IMG/VR virus record: IMGVR_UViG_3300009080_000001 | Coordinates: 1-64,000 of that record | Direction: 5' to 3' (one strand) | From: a virus | DNA: 64,000 nt | Shown here: in pieces, positions 49,509 through 58,600 of the stretch | Numbering within the stretch: the first letter of the stretch is position 1 | Layout: each line of letters starts with the position of its first letter | The notes under the pieces: generated by a model | The model's input: the letters and a program-made list of their open reading frames with translations, nothing else | Told to the model about the DNA's origin: nothing | The model's database searches: none | Translations under genes and position numbers: made by a program

Positions 49509-49824
49509 GTTAATATTAGGAGGAAGGTATGTCTTTAATGTAAAAAAGCGTTGCACTTTAGTTGGTTTTGATGATGATGGTGATATTTTAGTACTTTTCG
49601 ATGACGTTAACTATAATACTCCTTTTGGTACTACAACATATAGCGAGTCTGTAGGTAGCTGGGATAATCTTATTGAATTTAAAGGAGATGCGGTTGGGTA
49701 TTCAGAATGTCCATTAATGTTAGAACCGTTAGAAATTAAAGTAAATGACACAAGATTAGCACGTAAATTATATCCAAATGCTAGATTACAAGCAGACGGT
49801 ATGTTATTAATAGAGGTGAAATAA
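49501..49824 (+). CDS. TRLARK-module protein, 107 aa
   Basis: TTG 49501 preferred, just after GGAGGAG. SH3-like N-terminus (YVFNVKKRCTLVGFDDDGDILVLFDD) and C-terminal VNDTRLARKLYPNA...DGMLLIE. Confidence 0.68.
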   Translation: MSKLILGGRYVFNVKKRCTLVGFDDDGDILVLFDDVNYNTPFGTTTYSESVGSWDNLIEFKGDAVGYSECPLMLEPLEIKVNDTRLARKLYPNARLQADGMLLIEVK

Positions 49825-50045
49825 TGGATATTTTATTGTATTTATTTTTAGGAGTAGTATTATTTGCTGTTGGTAGTGTAATTATTATGTTTAGGTCAAT
49901 AAACAAAGTTGTTTATTTCTTTAAATGTAATCCAAATGGTTTACCAAGTAAATTACCAGAAGAAGTGCAAGAGTTTAAAGATCATGTCGGAGAAGAACAG
50001 TTCCAAGAATTATACGATAAATTTCAAAAGGAAAACAATGAGTAA
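49824..50045 (+). CDS. Single-pass membrane protein, 73 aa
   Basis: N-terminal membrane helix (ILLYLFLGVVLFAVGSVIIM) and a soluble acidic tail. Overlaps the next gene. Confidence 0.6.
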   Translation: MDILLYLFLGVVLFAVGSVIIMFRSINKVVYFFKCNPNGLPSKLPEEVQEFKDHVGEEQFQELYDKFQKENNE

Positions 50046-50718
50046 ATATAAATGTAAATACGGACTATATCACGATAAACCAGTAGTACAGAATCAGCCT
50101 AGTAGTAATAATGGTTGGATTTATACTGCATATTCTAAGTATTTAGCTCCCGGAAATATAGACTCAACTAGAGTTAGATTAACATTTCAAAGCTGTAGAA
50201 AGAGTTATACTCCTTTAATTATAAATAGACTACCTAATAAGCCAAAACCTCCGCTTTCTAAAGATGAGGTTATTGGACAAGTATCTCTAGGTTTACTACA
50301 TAATGAGGAACTTGAAAGAAGTCACTATAATTTCTGTAATATTGATAAGAGTTTTGACAGGAAGTTATCATTTAAAAGTCTGATAAAAGCTATCAAAGTA
50401 CTATATAAAGCTAAAGATGAACATAGAAATTACATCTGGGAAAATGAGGTTGTGGAAGCTTATCCATTAGCATTCAGATTACCACCTGAAGACATTTATT
50501 ACGTTAAAGAGTATAGTGGTGTGAGAGCCTCTATTTTCGAGTCTGTAGCGTTCTATTTAAACGCAGCCATGACTATACATAATGGAGATAAAAGCTCCAG
50601 AATGCTGTTATTCCTTAAATTAGAGGATATGAATCATTGGTTGAAGAGGTTTGTTGATAAAGATAAATGGGTTAGAGATTATTTCGAAGAGAATCACGAT
50701 TTTGTGAAGAATCTGTGA
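50038..50718 (+). CDS. Unknown protein, 226 aa
   Basis: ATG 50038 with AAAAGGA upstream. Soluble and mainly helical. N-terminus YKCKYGLYHDKP. No motif recognised. One of the larger unassigned genes in this array. Confidence 0.65.
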   Translation: MSKYKCKYGLYHDKPVVQNQPSSNNGWIYTAYSKYLAPGNIDSTRVRLTFQSCRKSYTPLIINRLPNKPKPPLSKDEVIGQVSLGLLHNEELERSHYNFCNIDKSFDRKLSFKSLIKAIKVLYKAKDEHRNYIWENEVVEAYPLAFRLPPEDIYYVKEYSGVRASIFESVAFYLNAAMTIHNGDKSSRMLLFLKLEDMNHWLKRFVDKDKWVRDYFEENHDFVKNL

Positions 50719-51053
50719 AAGGTTATATAAAGATAAAAGTACCAATGTATCGACAGAAAGGACTAGTTCCTGATATGTGGACATGTACTTATTATGAGAA
50801 ATTCCCGTACATTTATATGTCAGAAGACTTAACTCACTATTTAAGTAAATGGTTAGAAATTAAAGGTGTTAGATGTTCAGTAGGTGGTATGGTACATAGA
50901 GGATTTAGAACTCACTATATTATAGATAGAGATAAGATGATAACTAGAGTACGTGATACTAGATTAGCTAGGAAGGTATTAAAAGAGGACGAGATACTTA
51001 AAATTAAAGATGGTTGGATATATATGTTTAATGAGGAGGTTAGACTTGGCTAA
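50715..51053 (+). CDS. TRLARK-module protein, 112 aa
   Basis: GTG start overlapping the preceding TGA. N-terminal basic aromatic domain and C-terminal VRDTRLARKVLKED...DGWIYMF, with a short extra tail of six residues. Confidence 0.68.
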   Translation: MKGYIKIKVPMYRQKGLVPDMWTCTYYEKFPYIYMSEDLTHYLSKWLEIKGVRCSVGGMVHRGFRTHYIIDRDKMITRVRDTRLARKVLKEDEILKIKDGWIYMFNEEVRLG

Positions 51054-51438
51054 GAAACTAGATAAAGGTAAACCTAGAATGGATTTAATTAATCCAAGGT
51101 TTTTAGAGGAATTAGGAGAAGGATTAGGTTTCGGAGCTAGTAAGTACTCTGATTATAATTACAGAGAAGGTGAAGGTCTGGATAGATCGAGACTGTATGC
51201 ATCGGCAATGAGACATCTCTTAAAATATGCTAAAGGTGAAAAAATAGATGAAGAAAGTGACATTTCGCACTTGACCGCAGTAGCAATTAATTGTATGATG
51301 ATTTATACCCTTGAAGAAGAAAACAAGGGGACTGAGTATGACGCTTGGGTTATGGAGGAAACTGATGACACAAAAGAAAATCCCTCAAAAGAAGGATCTC
51401 AAAGACGAAAGGTTAAACAAGTTACAAAGAAGAGTTAA
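51046..51438 (+). CDS. dATP/dGTP diphosphohydrolase-like protein (DUF5664 type), 130 aa
   Basis: TTG start 6 bases after GAGGAGG. KPRMDLINPRFLEELGEGLGFGASKYSDYNYREG...RLYASAMRHLLKYAKGEKIDEESDISHLTAVAINCMMI follows the phage dATP/dGTP diphosphohydrolase family (MazG-related, EE.D..H). Members are known from phages with modified or 2-aminoadenine DNA, but no PurZ-like gene is visible here. Probably shapes the dNTP pool. Confidence 0.8.
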   Translation: MAKKLDKGKPRMDLINPRFLEELGEGLGFGASKYSDYNYREGEGLDRSRLYASAMRHLLKYAKGEKIDEESDISHLTAVAINCMMIYTLEEENKGTEYDAWVMEETDDTKENPSKEGSQRRKVKQVTKKS

Positions 51439-51724
51439 AAGATTAGAGAAAGAAAATTCATTATTAAGAAGTGAAATTAAGACATTAGAAGCGTATAGAT
51501 TAAAAACAAATACTTATATTGACGAAGAACTAGATGGTGTACCAGTAGAAGATGTTATTAAAAGTGTTGAGAAAAAGCTTACGTTGAAGAAAGTTAAGGA
51601 AAAAGATAAACATAAATGTAATGCTTGCGGAAATATGAGCTTAAAGATTATGCCTATATTAAACGGAGAGTTAAACTTATGTGGAGATTGTGGATTTAGA
51701 AAGGTGATTAAAGATGAACAATAA
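51365..51724 (+). CDS. Coiled-coil zinc-ribbon protein, 119 aa
   Basis: ATG 51365 with GGAGG 6 bases upstream. N-terminal coiled coil (LQRRVKRLEKENSLLRSEIKTLE) and a C-terminal CNACG...CGDCG zinc ribbon. Overlaps the previous gene by 74 bases. Possibly a transcription-associated regulator. Inferred. Confidence 0.66.
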   Translation: MTQKKIPQKKDLKDERLNKLQRRVKRLEKENSLLRSEIKTLEAYRLKTNTYIDEELDGVPVEDVIKSVEKKLTLKKVKEKDKHKCNACGNMSLKIMPILNGELNLCGDCGFRKVIKDEQ

Positions 51725-51974
51725 ATTAATGAGTTACGAAGAAGCTAAGGAACAGTTGAAGGAAGTCGAGACAAAACAAAGGTATATGAAAGGTGAAAGA
51801 AAAGACGATGAAAAAGGCGATTTTACTATTAGAATGGCTCAAATACATGTGAGCATGTATAAGAAGGAGATTAATAAATTACTAACTATCATACATATAC
51901 ATAAACAGAGTCGAAAGTTATGGTCTGAGAAAGAATATTGGAAAGCTAAATACATAGGAGTACCTTGTGAGTAA
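51714..51974 (+). CDS. Unknown helical protein, 86 aa
   Basis: Charged helices throughout. Overlaps both neighbours. Unknown. Confidence 0.6.
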   Translation: MNNKLMSYEEAKEQLKEVETKQRYMKGERKDDEKGDFTIRMAQIHVSMYKKEINKLLTIIHIHKQSRKLWSEKEYWKAKYIGVPCE

Positions 51975-52401
51975 AAAAATATACAATAAATTAGTTAGAA
52001 GTGAAATACCGACTATTATCAGAGAAAGCGGTAAAGAGTGTATGTACGGTAAATTAAATTTAGAAAATAATAAAGATGAGATTATAAAATTACTAAAAGA
52101 GAAGTTAGTTGAAGAAGCTAGAGAAGTAATAGAAACATTACATAAAGGCGATTTACTAGAGGAATTAGGTGATTTAGAAAATGTAATATATAGTCTAAAA
52201 AAAGTGTTACGTGTAGAAAATGATGAGGTAAGAACCTTATCTAATGCTAAAACTATAAAAAAAGGTAATCTTGGTTCAATAATGTTAGATTCAAAAGGTC
52301 AATATATTCCTTTAAAAAATGCTAAAAGTAGACATGATGTTAATTACGAATTTATTAAACTAATATCGGTAGAGGACAATGGACAAGAAACTAAGGACTA
52401 G
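51967..52401 (+). CDS. MazG-like nucleoside triphosphate pyrophosphohydrolase, 144 aa
   Basis: GTG start. KIYNKLVRSEIPTII followed by KLVEEAREVIE and ELGDLENVIYSL (the EExxE...ExxD metal-binding pattern) identifies a PRA-PH/MazG-type all-alpha pyrophosphohydrolase. Likely house-cleaning or alarmone/nucleotide control alongside the diphosphohydrolase at 51046. Confidence 0.8.
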   Translation: MSKKIYNKLVRSEIPTIIRESGKECMYGKLNLENNKDEIIKLLKEKLVEEAREVIETLHKGDLLEELGDLENVIYSLKKVLRVENDEVRTLSNAKTIKKGNLGSIMLDSKGQYIPLKNAKSRHDVNYEFIKLISVEDNGQETKD

Positions 52402-52792
52402 AGTTACTAATTTAATGCGTAGAGACTTGAAAAAGACTACCATGTATAGTAATGCTAAAAAGAGACATTTCAAAGGTAAGACTGTGTATTACTGTCCTAT
52501 CTGTACTAAACACTTCTACACAGGAGCTTCTGAGAAGAACTTTGAAGCACTTAAAGAAACATACGAGGATTTAGTTAGGTGTAAGGAGAAAGAGTTCCAC
52601 ATGGATCATGTAGAGCCTCTGACACCATATGACAAAGAGTTCCATGATATGAATTTAGATGAAATAGCTGATAGAAATTACTGTAAAGAAGATAATCTAC
52701 AGTACATATGTCATGTTTGTCATAAAGAGAAAACATCTAAAGAGAGTACTATTAGAAGTAAATATAAGAAGTTAAAGAAAATGGAGGAATAA
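52379..52792 (+). CDS. HNH endonuclease, 137 aa
   Basis: YYCPICTKHF zinc pair (about residue 36), HMDHVEPLTPYD (about 74) and DNLQYICHVCHKEKT (about 108) form an HNH nuclease core. Third HNH-type nuclease of the window. A homing or DNA-degrading role. Confidence 0.8.
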   Translation: MDKKLRTRVTNLMRRDLKKTTMYSNAKKRHFKGKTVYYCPICTKHFYTGASEKNFEALKETYEDLVRCKEKEFHMDHVEPLTPYDKEFHDMNLDEIADRNYCKEDNLQYICHVCHKEKTSKESTIRSKYKKLKKMEE

Positions 52793-53022
52793 TGGATACT
52801 ACGTTATTAATATATTGTGTTATATCATTCATAGGTACAGTGTTGCACGGTTTTTATACTGAATATTTTAAATATGATAAAGCAACTTTAACTATTTTAG
52901 AAATTATACAGATATTTGTTTGTGGTTTTATGGGGCCTGTAATTTTTCCGATTATGTTATTTTTTTGGATAATAAATAGGGACTTTTGGAATAAAGAAGT
53001 ATTCAAAAAAGGTGAAGAATGA
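52792..53022 (+). CDS. Two/three-helix membrane protein, 76 aa
   Basis: GGAGG upstream. Hydrophobic segments about residues 5-22 and 33-62. Unknown membrane protein. Confidence 0.58.
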   Translation: MDTTLLIYCVISFIGTVLHGFYTEYFKYDKATLTILEIIQIFVCGFMGPVIFPIMLFFWIINRDFWNKEVFKKGEE

Positions 53023-53243
53023 TCGGTTGGAAAAACGTAAAAGATACAAGATTAGCTAGAAAGATGTTCCCTGACTTTAAAGAGTCCGAAAAAGACGGGT
53101 ATATTATGATCCCAGAACCTATAGATTTAACTAATACTACGTTTGCTGAAAGAGCACATATAGCTGAACAATTGTTACAATACGGACTTATTACTACAAA
53201 AGAAGAATATTTAAAAATAATTGATAATATCCAACAAAAGTAG
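53019..53243 (+). CDS. TRLARK module fused to portal-like fragment, 74 aa
   Basis: The module sits at residues 8-31 (VKDTRLARKMFPDF...DGYIMI). Residues 39-69 (TTFAERAHIAEQLLQYGLITTKEEYLKIID) match a stretch of the window's own portal protein (TTAGRAQVAENLLQMGLIDSPEKYL, about residues 500-535). A chimera of module and virion-protein fragment, like the gene at 15052. Confidence 0.7.
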   Translation: MIGWKNVKDTRLARKMFPDFKESEKDGYIMIPEPIDLTNTTFAERAHIAEQLLQYGLITTKEEYLKIIDNIQQK

Positions 53244-53272
53244 TTGACAGGGTTTTCTAAATAGATTATATT
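53244..53272 (+). promoter_or_regulatory. Sigma70-type promoter for exported protease
   Basis: TTGACA (53244-53249), 17 bases, TATATT (53267-53272), 28 bases before the gene. It has no GTAA operator, unlike the early promoters, so it is probably under different control. Confidence 0.75.
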
Positions 53273-53299
53273 TAAGACTAATCTATTAAAGGAGAATTA

Positions 53300-54064
53300 A
53301 TGAAGAAACTACTTTTAGCAATTATGCTACTACCAACACTGGCATTCGCCAATCTAAACACAATCAAACTTACTGATAAAAACACTATCAGTTTCAACGA
53401 ACAATTCAATGCAATGACTGTTGCAGCAAAACAAGCACAATTATTCGAATTAGCATCTAGTTCACAAGAAAAGGACTTATATATAGTTATGTATACTCCC
53501 GGTGGCTCAGTATCTGCTGGAGCTTTATTTATCGATACAGCAAGAGCATTAGGTAAGAACATTCACACAATCACTATTTTCAGCGCATCTATGGGCTACC
53601 ACACCGTTCAAGGACTTGGCAAGAGGTATATTCTACCATCTGGGGTTCTAATGTCTCACAGAGCTTATGTAAGCGGATTACAGGGTCAATTTCCGGGTGA
53701 ACTAAATCAAAGAGTTGAGATGCTTATGAAGTCTACTGAAGACCTTGATAAGATTGCTGCTGCTAGAGTTGGTTTAAGTCTTAAGGAATACAAATCTACT
53801 ATTCACGATGAACTATGGTTAACTGGTGCTGATGCTGTTAAAAGAGGTCATGCTGATGAAGTTGTACAAGCTATCTGTGGAGAAAGTCTAAGTGGATTAT
53901 ACGAGAAAGTATTTAACACATTCTTTGGACCAGTTATTGTTGAATTTGCTAATTGTCCATTAATTGTAGGACCAGTTAATATCAAAGGATCAAACGAAGC
54001 AATTATGGAAGTTAAAAAGAACATCCTAGACGATGTAACTAAAAAGGTTAAAACACTACTATAA
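53300..54064 (+). CDS. Exported ClpP/SppA-like protease, 254 aa
   Basis: Clear signal peptide MKKLLLAIMLLPTLAFA with a signal-peptidase-type AFA end. ClpP-like core: TPGGSVSAGALF (about residue 67), Ser in FSASMGYHTVQG (about 97), His in LMSHRAY (about 118), Asp in IHDELWLTGADAVKRGHAD (about 173). The C-terminal 60 residues are extra. Predicted periplasmic, a rare location for a phage ClpP-type enzyme. Own promoter and GGAG site. Confidence 0.82.
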   Translation: MKKLLLAIMLLPTLAFANLNTIKLTDKNTISFNEQFNAMTVAAKQAQLFELASSSQEKDLYIVMYTPGGSVSAGALFIDTARALGKNIHTITIFSASMGYHTVQGLGKRYILPSGVLMSHRAYVSGLQGQFPGELNQRVEMLMKSTEDLDKIAAARVGLSLKEYKSTIHDELWLTGADAVKRGHADEVVQAICGESLSGLYEKVFNTFFGPVIVEFANCPLIVGPVNIKGSNEAIMEVKKNILDDVTKKVKTLL

Positions 54065-54495
54065 TGGCTGATTTAGACGAATTACTAGAATTATTAGAAA
54101 AGAAAGTACAGGAGAAGGAGGCTGAAAAGTCTCCTAAACCTGAACAAAAAGAGTCCACTAGAAGGTTCATAGAGAAATCTAATATCCGAAAAGGACTAGA
54201 CAGAGTACCAAATTATGTTATATTCTTTACATACATGAAGAAGTACCGAGCAAGAGTTGGAGAAGAGAAATGGTCAAAAGTACATTTCTTTAGGTTATTT
54301 AACAGACAATTCGATCAAGCTAGAGTTGGTAAACAAAGATACTACGTACTAGATGGAAGCTCATTTGATCTAACAAGGGAAGGAAGAATTGAAGCGAAAG
54401 CATACGACAAAGAATACAGGCGACAAGTCGGCATCAAAACAGGCAAAATCAAGCTTAGAAAGCGACGTAAAGCCGTTAAAAACGAAGAGGGATAG
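54064..54495 (+). CDS. Unknown basic protein, 143 aa
   Basis: Acidic helical N-terminus then a basic domain, ending KLRKRRKAVKNEEG. ATG overlaps the preceding TAA. Its last 107 bases overlap the next gene in another frame. Unknown. Confidence 0.65.
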   Translation: MADLDELLELLEKKVQEKEAEKSPKPEQKESTRRFIEKSNIRKGLDRVPNYVIFFTYMKKYRARVGEEKWSKVHFFRLFNRQFDQARVGKQRYYVLDGSSFDLTREGRIEAKAYDKEYRRQVGIKTGKIKLRKRRKAVKNEEG

Positions 54496-55048
54496 TCACC
54501 AATACCCTAACCTTAAGAAGTCGTTAAACACGAAACTAAGGCGTGATTACTTGGATAACCTGTACTATGTAGATGGTGTTAAAAACAAGAAAGATGGTGA
54601 AGATGTAATACGCCCTTTAAATGACTCTGAAAAAGAGTGGCTTAATAAGTTTAATGGTGAATACTACGGAGCAAGTTTTGATAAGAACGATGATAATAAT
54701 CTACACAGTAATCGTGCCGATGATGTTACTATATATAATGTTAGGCAAGACATAAGTAGAATTAGAAAGGAAGCTGCGGCAGCATCTAAAGAAGATGACT
54801 CGGAATTAGCTAAAGAGCTGTATTTAGAATTAGAAGAGCAACTAGAGTACTTAAGAGACATCTACCCGAAAAAGAAGTGTCAGGATGATAATAACTCTAG
54901 GAATAGATGTTTATTGAATACTGGTAAAGCTACTAATGAGGTTAAATTTATACCTTGGGAAACAATGGATCAAAATATCTTAGGTGATATGGATATAGAA
55001 TTACTATATATTTTAAATGATATGATTGCGGAGGAAGAAGGTGAGTAA
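54389..55048 (+). CDS. Unknown protein, 219 aa, in long overlap
   Basis: TTG start just after GGAAGGAAG. The first 36 codons lie within the previous gene in another frame. Basic, low-complexity N-terminus then a charged helical domain (ISRIRKEAAAASKEDDSELAKELYLELEEQLEYLRD). Unknown. Confidence 0.65.
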   Translation: MKRKHTTKNTGDKSASKQAKSSLESDVKPLKTKRDSHQYPNLKKSLNTKLRRDYLDNLYYVDGVKNKKDGEDVIRPLNDSEKEWLNKFNGEYYGASFDKNDDNNLHSNRADDVTIYNVRQDISRIRKEAAAASKEDDSELAKELYLELEEQLEYLRDIYPKKKCQDDNNSRNRCLLNTGKATNEVKFIPWETMDQNILGDMDIELLYILNDMIAEEEGE

Positions 55049-55325
55049 ATTTAAGGTTGGAGACAAGGTTTTGGTTGTTGGGTCTGATAGTTTAACTAGA
55101 TATTACTTAAATTTTGGTTTGTTTGATAGAACAGGGTTAGTTGGAGTAGTAAAATTCGTTCGCAATCGAGAACGTAATATGTACTTAATACAGTTTAACG
55201 ATGAAATAGATGGTATGAAGTTTGCAGAAAGTGAACTGGAGTTTGCAAGATATAAATATACTAGACTTGCTGAGAAGATGTTCCCAAAAGGTCACAGAGA
55301 AGGTGATTGGTGGGTATTAGAGTAA
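55041..55325 (+). CDS. VGD-TRLARK protein, 94 aa
   Basis: GTG 55041 behind GGAGGAAGAAG. SKFKVGDKVLVVGSDSL start and C-terminal YKYTRLAEKMFPKG...GDWWVLE, same subgroup as 29308 and 31367. It is the last plus-strand gene, and its 3' end overlaps the converging minus-strand gene by 9 bases. Confidence 0.72.
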   Translation: MSKFKVGDKVLVVGSDSLTRYYLNFGLFDRTGLVGVVKFVRNRERNMYLIQFNDEIDGMKFAESELEFARYKYTRLAEKMFPKGHREGDWWVLE

Positions 55326-55604
55326 AGATAATACTTTAACTACACTGTACACTGCTCCTGCAATCGCACCTAAACCTGTAGCAACAGATATAGATAACTT
55401 TAAAAGATAAGATATAGACAACCTATCTTCTATAATTTTAACATGTTTTTCAAGTAAATCAGTTCTACGAATATGATGGTCCAAAGAGTCGGTGTTTCTA
55501 GCAACATTCAAATTGATCTTATTAACGTGATCTTGCACGTTATCTACCGCTTCTTTAACATCTTCAATTCTATCAATTACTAAATCTAACTTATCCTTAG
55601 CCAT
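55317..55604 (-). CDS. Coiled-coil tail-anchored membrane protein, 95 aa
   Basis: N-terminal coiled coil (LVIDRIEDVKEAVDNVQDHVNKI) and a C-terminal membrane helix (LLKLSISVATGLGAIAGAVYSVVKVL). This form is common among small late phage membrane proteins near lysis genes. Tail-to-tail overlap with the plus-strand array. Confidence 0.68.
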   Translation of the reverse strand: MAKDKLDLVIDRIEDVKEAVDNVQDHVNKINLNVARNTDSLDHHIRRTDLLEKHVKIIEDRLSISYLLKLSISVATGLGAIAGAVYSVVKVLSLL

Positions 55605-55608
55605 AACA

Positions 55609-58600
55609 TTACCCCACTATTCCTTTGTATTGGTCTATTAATTCTTGTAATTTACTCATATCGCCACCAAAAGCAGCTTCTTCCATTTCAGCTTTATCAG
55701 CTTCATCAACATCTAATCCTTGTAGTTTACCCATAAGGTCATCAAGAGATGATCTCTCAGTTCCCGGAAGTGCTCCTGAACCAAGTTGCTTAGATTCTCT
55801 ATCTTTAGCTTTTTGAAGTTCTTCTAGTTTTTGTTCTAAATATTTACCTTCTTCTTGTCTTCTAGTGTTTGTAGAGCTTTTTAGTACATCTACAACGTCC
55901 GAGTAATCCTCATCATTAGAAGCAGCGTTTATAAGGTTATTACCTAGTTTACCAGTTTGAAATTGCTTACTATATAATACAGTCTTTACCGGATCTGGTA
56001 GATCTTCGAACTCTTTATCATGTTTATTGTTTTTGTTAAAGTTACTTTGAACTTTATCATAATAAGCACCTGCTGTAGCATTTTCAACTTCTTCAGCATC
56101 TACTATTCCATTCTCATTAATATCTCCACTTAGATCTAATGGATTTTCAGCAAGAAATTCATCAGCTTCTTGTTTCTTTTTACCAAGATACGGAGTCAAC
56201 TTTTCCTTAATAGCTGGATCTAAGTCTAAATCATTAAGATTATCTCTTTGTCCTAAGTCTAATGCATTAGCAATAGTAACTCCAGATTTTCCTAGAACTT
56301 TCCCACTTCTTGATTTTGGTATATAACCTTGTTCTTTGAATCCTTCAAGTCTGTGCATTAAGTCTTTATCTATATTATCAGAATAATCTCCACTTTCTTC
56401 AACGCTATCAGGCTGTCTTTCAGGTACAATAGTTCCTTTGTAGCTGTCTAATAAATCATTTAATTCATTTTCTGGAAGACCTATATCAGATGACATTTGA
56501 TCATCCATTTCTTTAATAAACTTACCAAGTGACTTTCTAAATGCTGGTGCTTGTGAAAGTGAGAACATTATTTTATCTCTACTTTCAGGATCAGAATTAA
56601 CAAGCCTCTCAAGCTCATCAGCGTACATCTGAAGCCCTTTATTCTCGCTCTTCACCATACTACTTCTAAATTGATTAATCTTCTCAGGAGACATCTTAGA
56701 CAGTAACTTAGACGACATGTCAGATACAGCAGATACAGGCTTAGTTAACATTTTAGATAATCTCTCACCTTTACCGTATAAACTTCCCATCCCTTCCGAT
56801 AATATACCAGTAGCTTTTTGCATAACACCAGCTCTTGTAAATTCCCCAGTATGGCTTATAGATCCTTCTAGGATATTATCTACATCAGCAGTTAATTCAA
56901 GTCTATCTAAACCTTTAGATATATCATCACCTTCTTTAACTATATGTCTCTGTAAGTAATCTTTCTCTGTTCCTAATTTACTAGGTATACCTTTAATTAA
57001 CTTAACCATATCTGGATGAGACAGGTTTTTACTTAATACGCTTTTATCAATGTTCATTATATCCATTAACTGATATAATTTAGCTTGACCAGCTTTCTTT
57101 TCTGATAGTAACGGAAGTAGTTCAGTAATCTTATCTCTTCCTAATTTCCATAATTCAATGTACATATCTTTTTCAGGGTCATTCCTATCGAAAGCTTTAC
57201 CACCAACAGTTTTTACCCATTTTTGAAGAGTATCTATGTCCATTTTCTCGAAGTTTAATCCTTTAGGAGGCAAAGCTCCATACTTATTAAATACTTCTCC
57301 AGTAGCTTCGTTCATATATTGTGCTACTATCTTATCTCCGTCTTTTCCTACTTTAATACTAGAAGGACTAAACGGTGTTGTATCGTCTATAAATTGTTTC
57401 TGATAACTTTGTTTAATTGGTTCACCAGCTTCATCTAATACTTCTTCAGTAAATTTAGCTCTGCTTCTACTTAGATTACCGCCTTTAGTATCCCAAGGTA
57501 TTTCAGCAAGGTCATCAAATTGGAATTGACCTTCTTGTATATTTTCTAACTCGTCCCCAGATTTAAGGATATGTTTAGCTATTTTAGATTCAGCTTTAAT
57601 TGGAGCCATTGTTTCTTTTCTAGTACTAGCGTCCATTTTTTTCTGTATCTCATCTTTAGTTTTTTCAACTAATTTTTGAGCAGCTTTAGTTTGATTCCCA
57701 ACAGCCATAGTTTCTACTTGGTCAGCCATTTTCATAATCTTATTACTAGCAGATCCTGTAAGCATCCCAGCTTCTTCTTTTAAGCCGTTTGCGATAGCCT
57801 GTAAGTCACCAGTAAGGTTTAGAGTTTCCTCGGCTCTAGCAGCCTTCTGAGCAGCTAATTTATCGTCCATACCAATGTCTTTAAATGCTTTCTTTATATC
57901 ATCAACAAGAGATTTAACCTCTTTTTCCATTATCTTACTACGTTCTTTATTACTAGTCATCCCATGTTCTTTAGCGAACTTAAATGGCTTAGATATTGTT
58001 GGAAATTTCTCCGCTAAATCAGATAAACCTTCTCCTACTTTCTTAACTCCTTTAACTCCAGCTTTTAGTCCTAATGACATTGCTGGTGCAGCTAATGCTC
58101 CAGTTGTAGCACCTACCGCAGTATCTTGAGCTAGTTCTGGAAGTGTTTCACCTTCACTTTCTCCGAATCCATATGCTCCACCAAACTTAGCACCTTCTTT
58201 AGCTAGTCCACTTAAGCTTTTAACCATAGGAGCTTTTCCAGCTAATGCAGCACCTGTCTTTGCAGCGGCAGCTCCGCCACCAGTAAATGCAGCAGGTATT
58301 ATTCCACCTAAAGCTTCTGCTGTTATTGCTGTTCCGGGATTTTCTTTTTTAGCTGCTTTAATATGTTCTCTAGCTACATCTCTTTCTTTTACGTAGCTTT
58401 CCATCATTTCTTTTTCTTTAGCGGCAGAACCTTCTGGATCTTGTATCATTTGTCTAGGACTAGCTCCGCCTTTAGCAGCGAACATCCCGTACAATTCATC
58501 TAACATTCCCATAGTTAAACCTTGACCACCAGCTAAAGCTGCTGTTTCAGTCATAGATATTTCATCATCTACTGGAGCAAAATCAAGATCGTCAAAGTTA

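Noticed and set aside
51046-51438. Evidence for a 2-aminoadenine (Z) genome
   Set aside because: Only a dATP/dGTP diphosphohydrolase-like gene is present. No PurZ-like synthetase or DatZ-like gene is recognisable here.
12707-55325. TRLARK copies as a mobile DNA repeat inserted into genes (like palindromic elements known in Rickettsia)
   Set aside because: The nucleotide sequences of the copies differ at most synonymous positions, there is no inverted repeat at the borders, and there is no target duplication. Conservation is at the peptide level.
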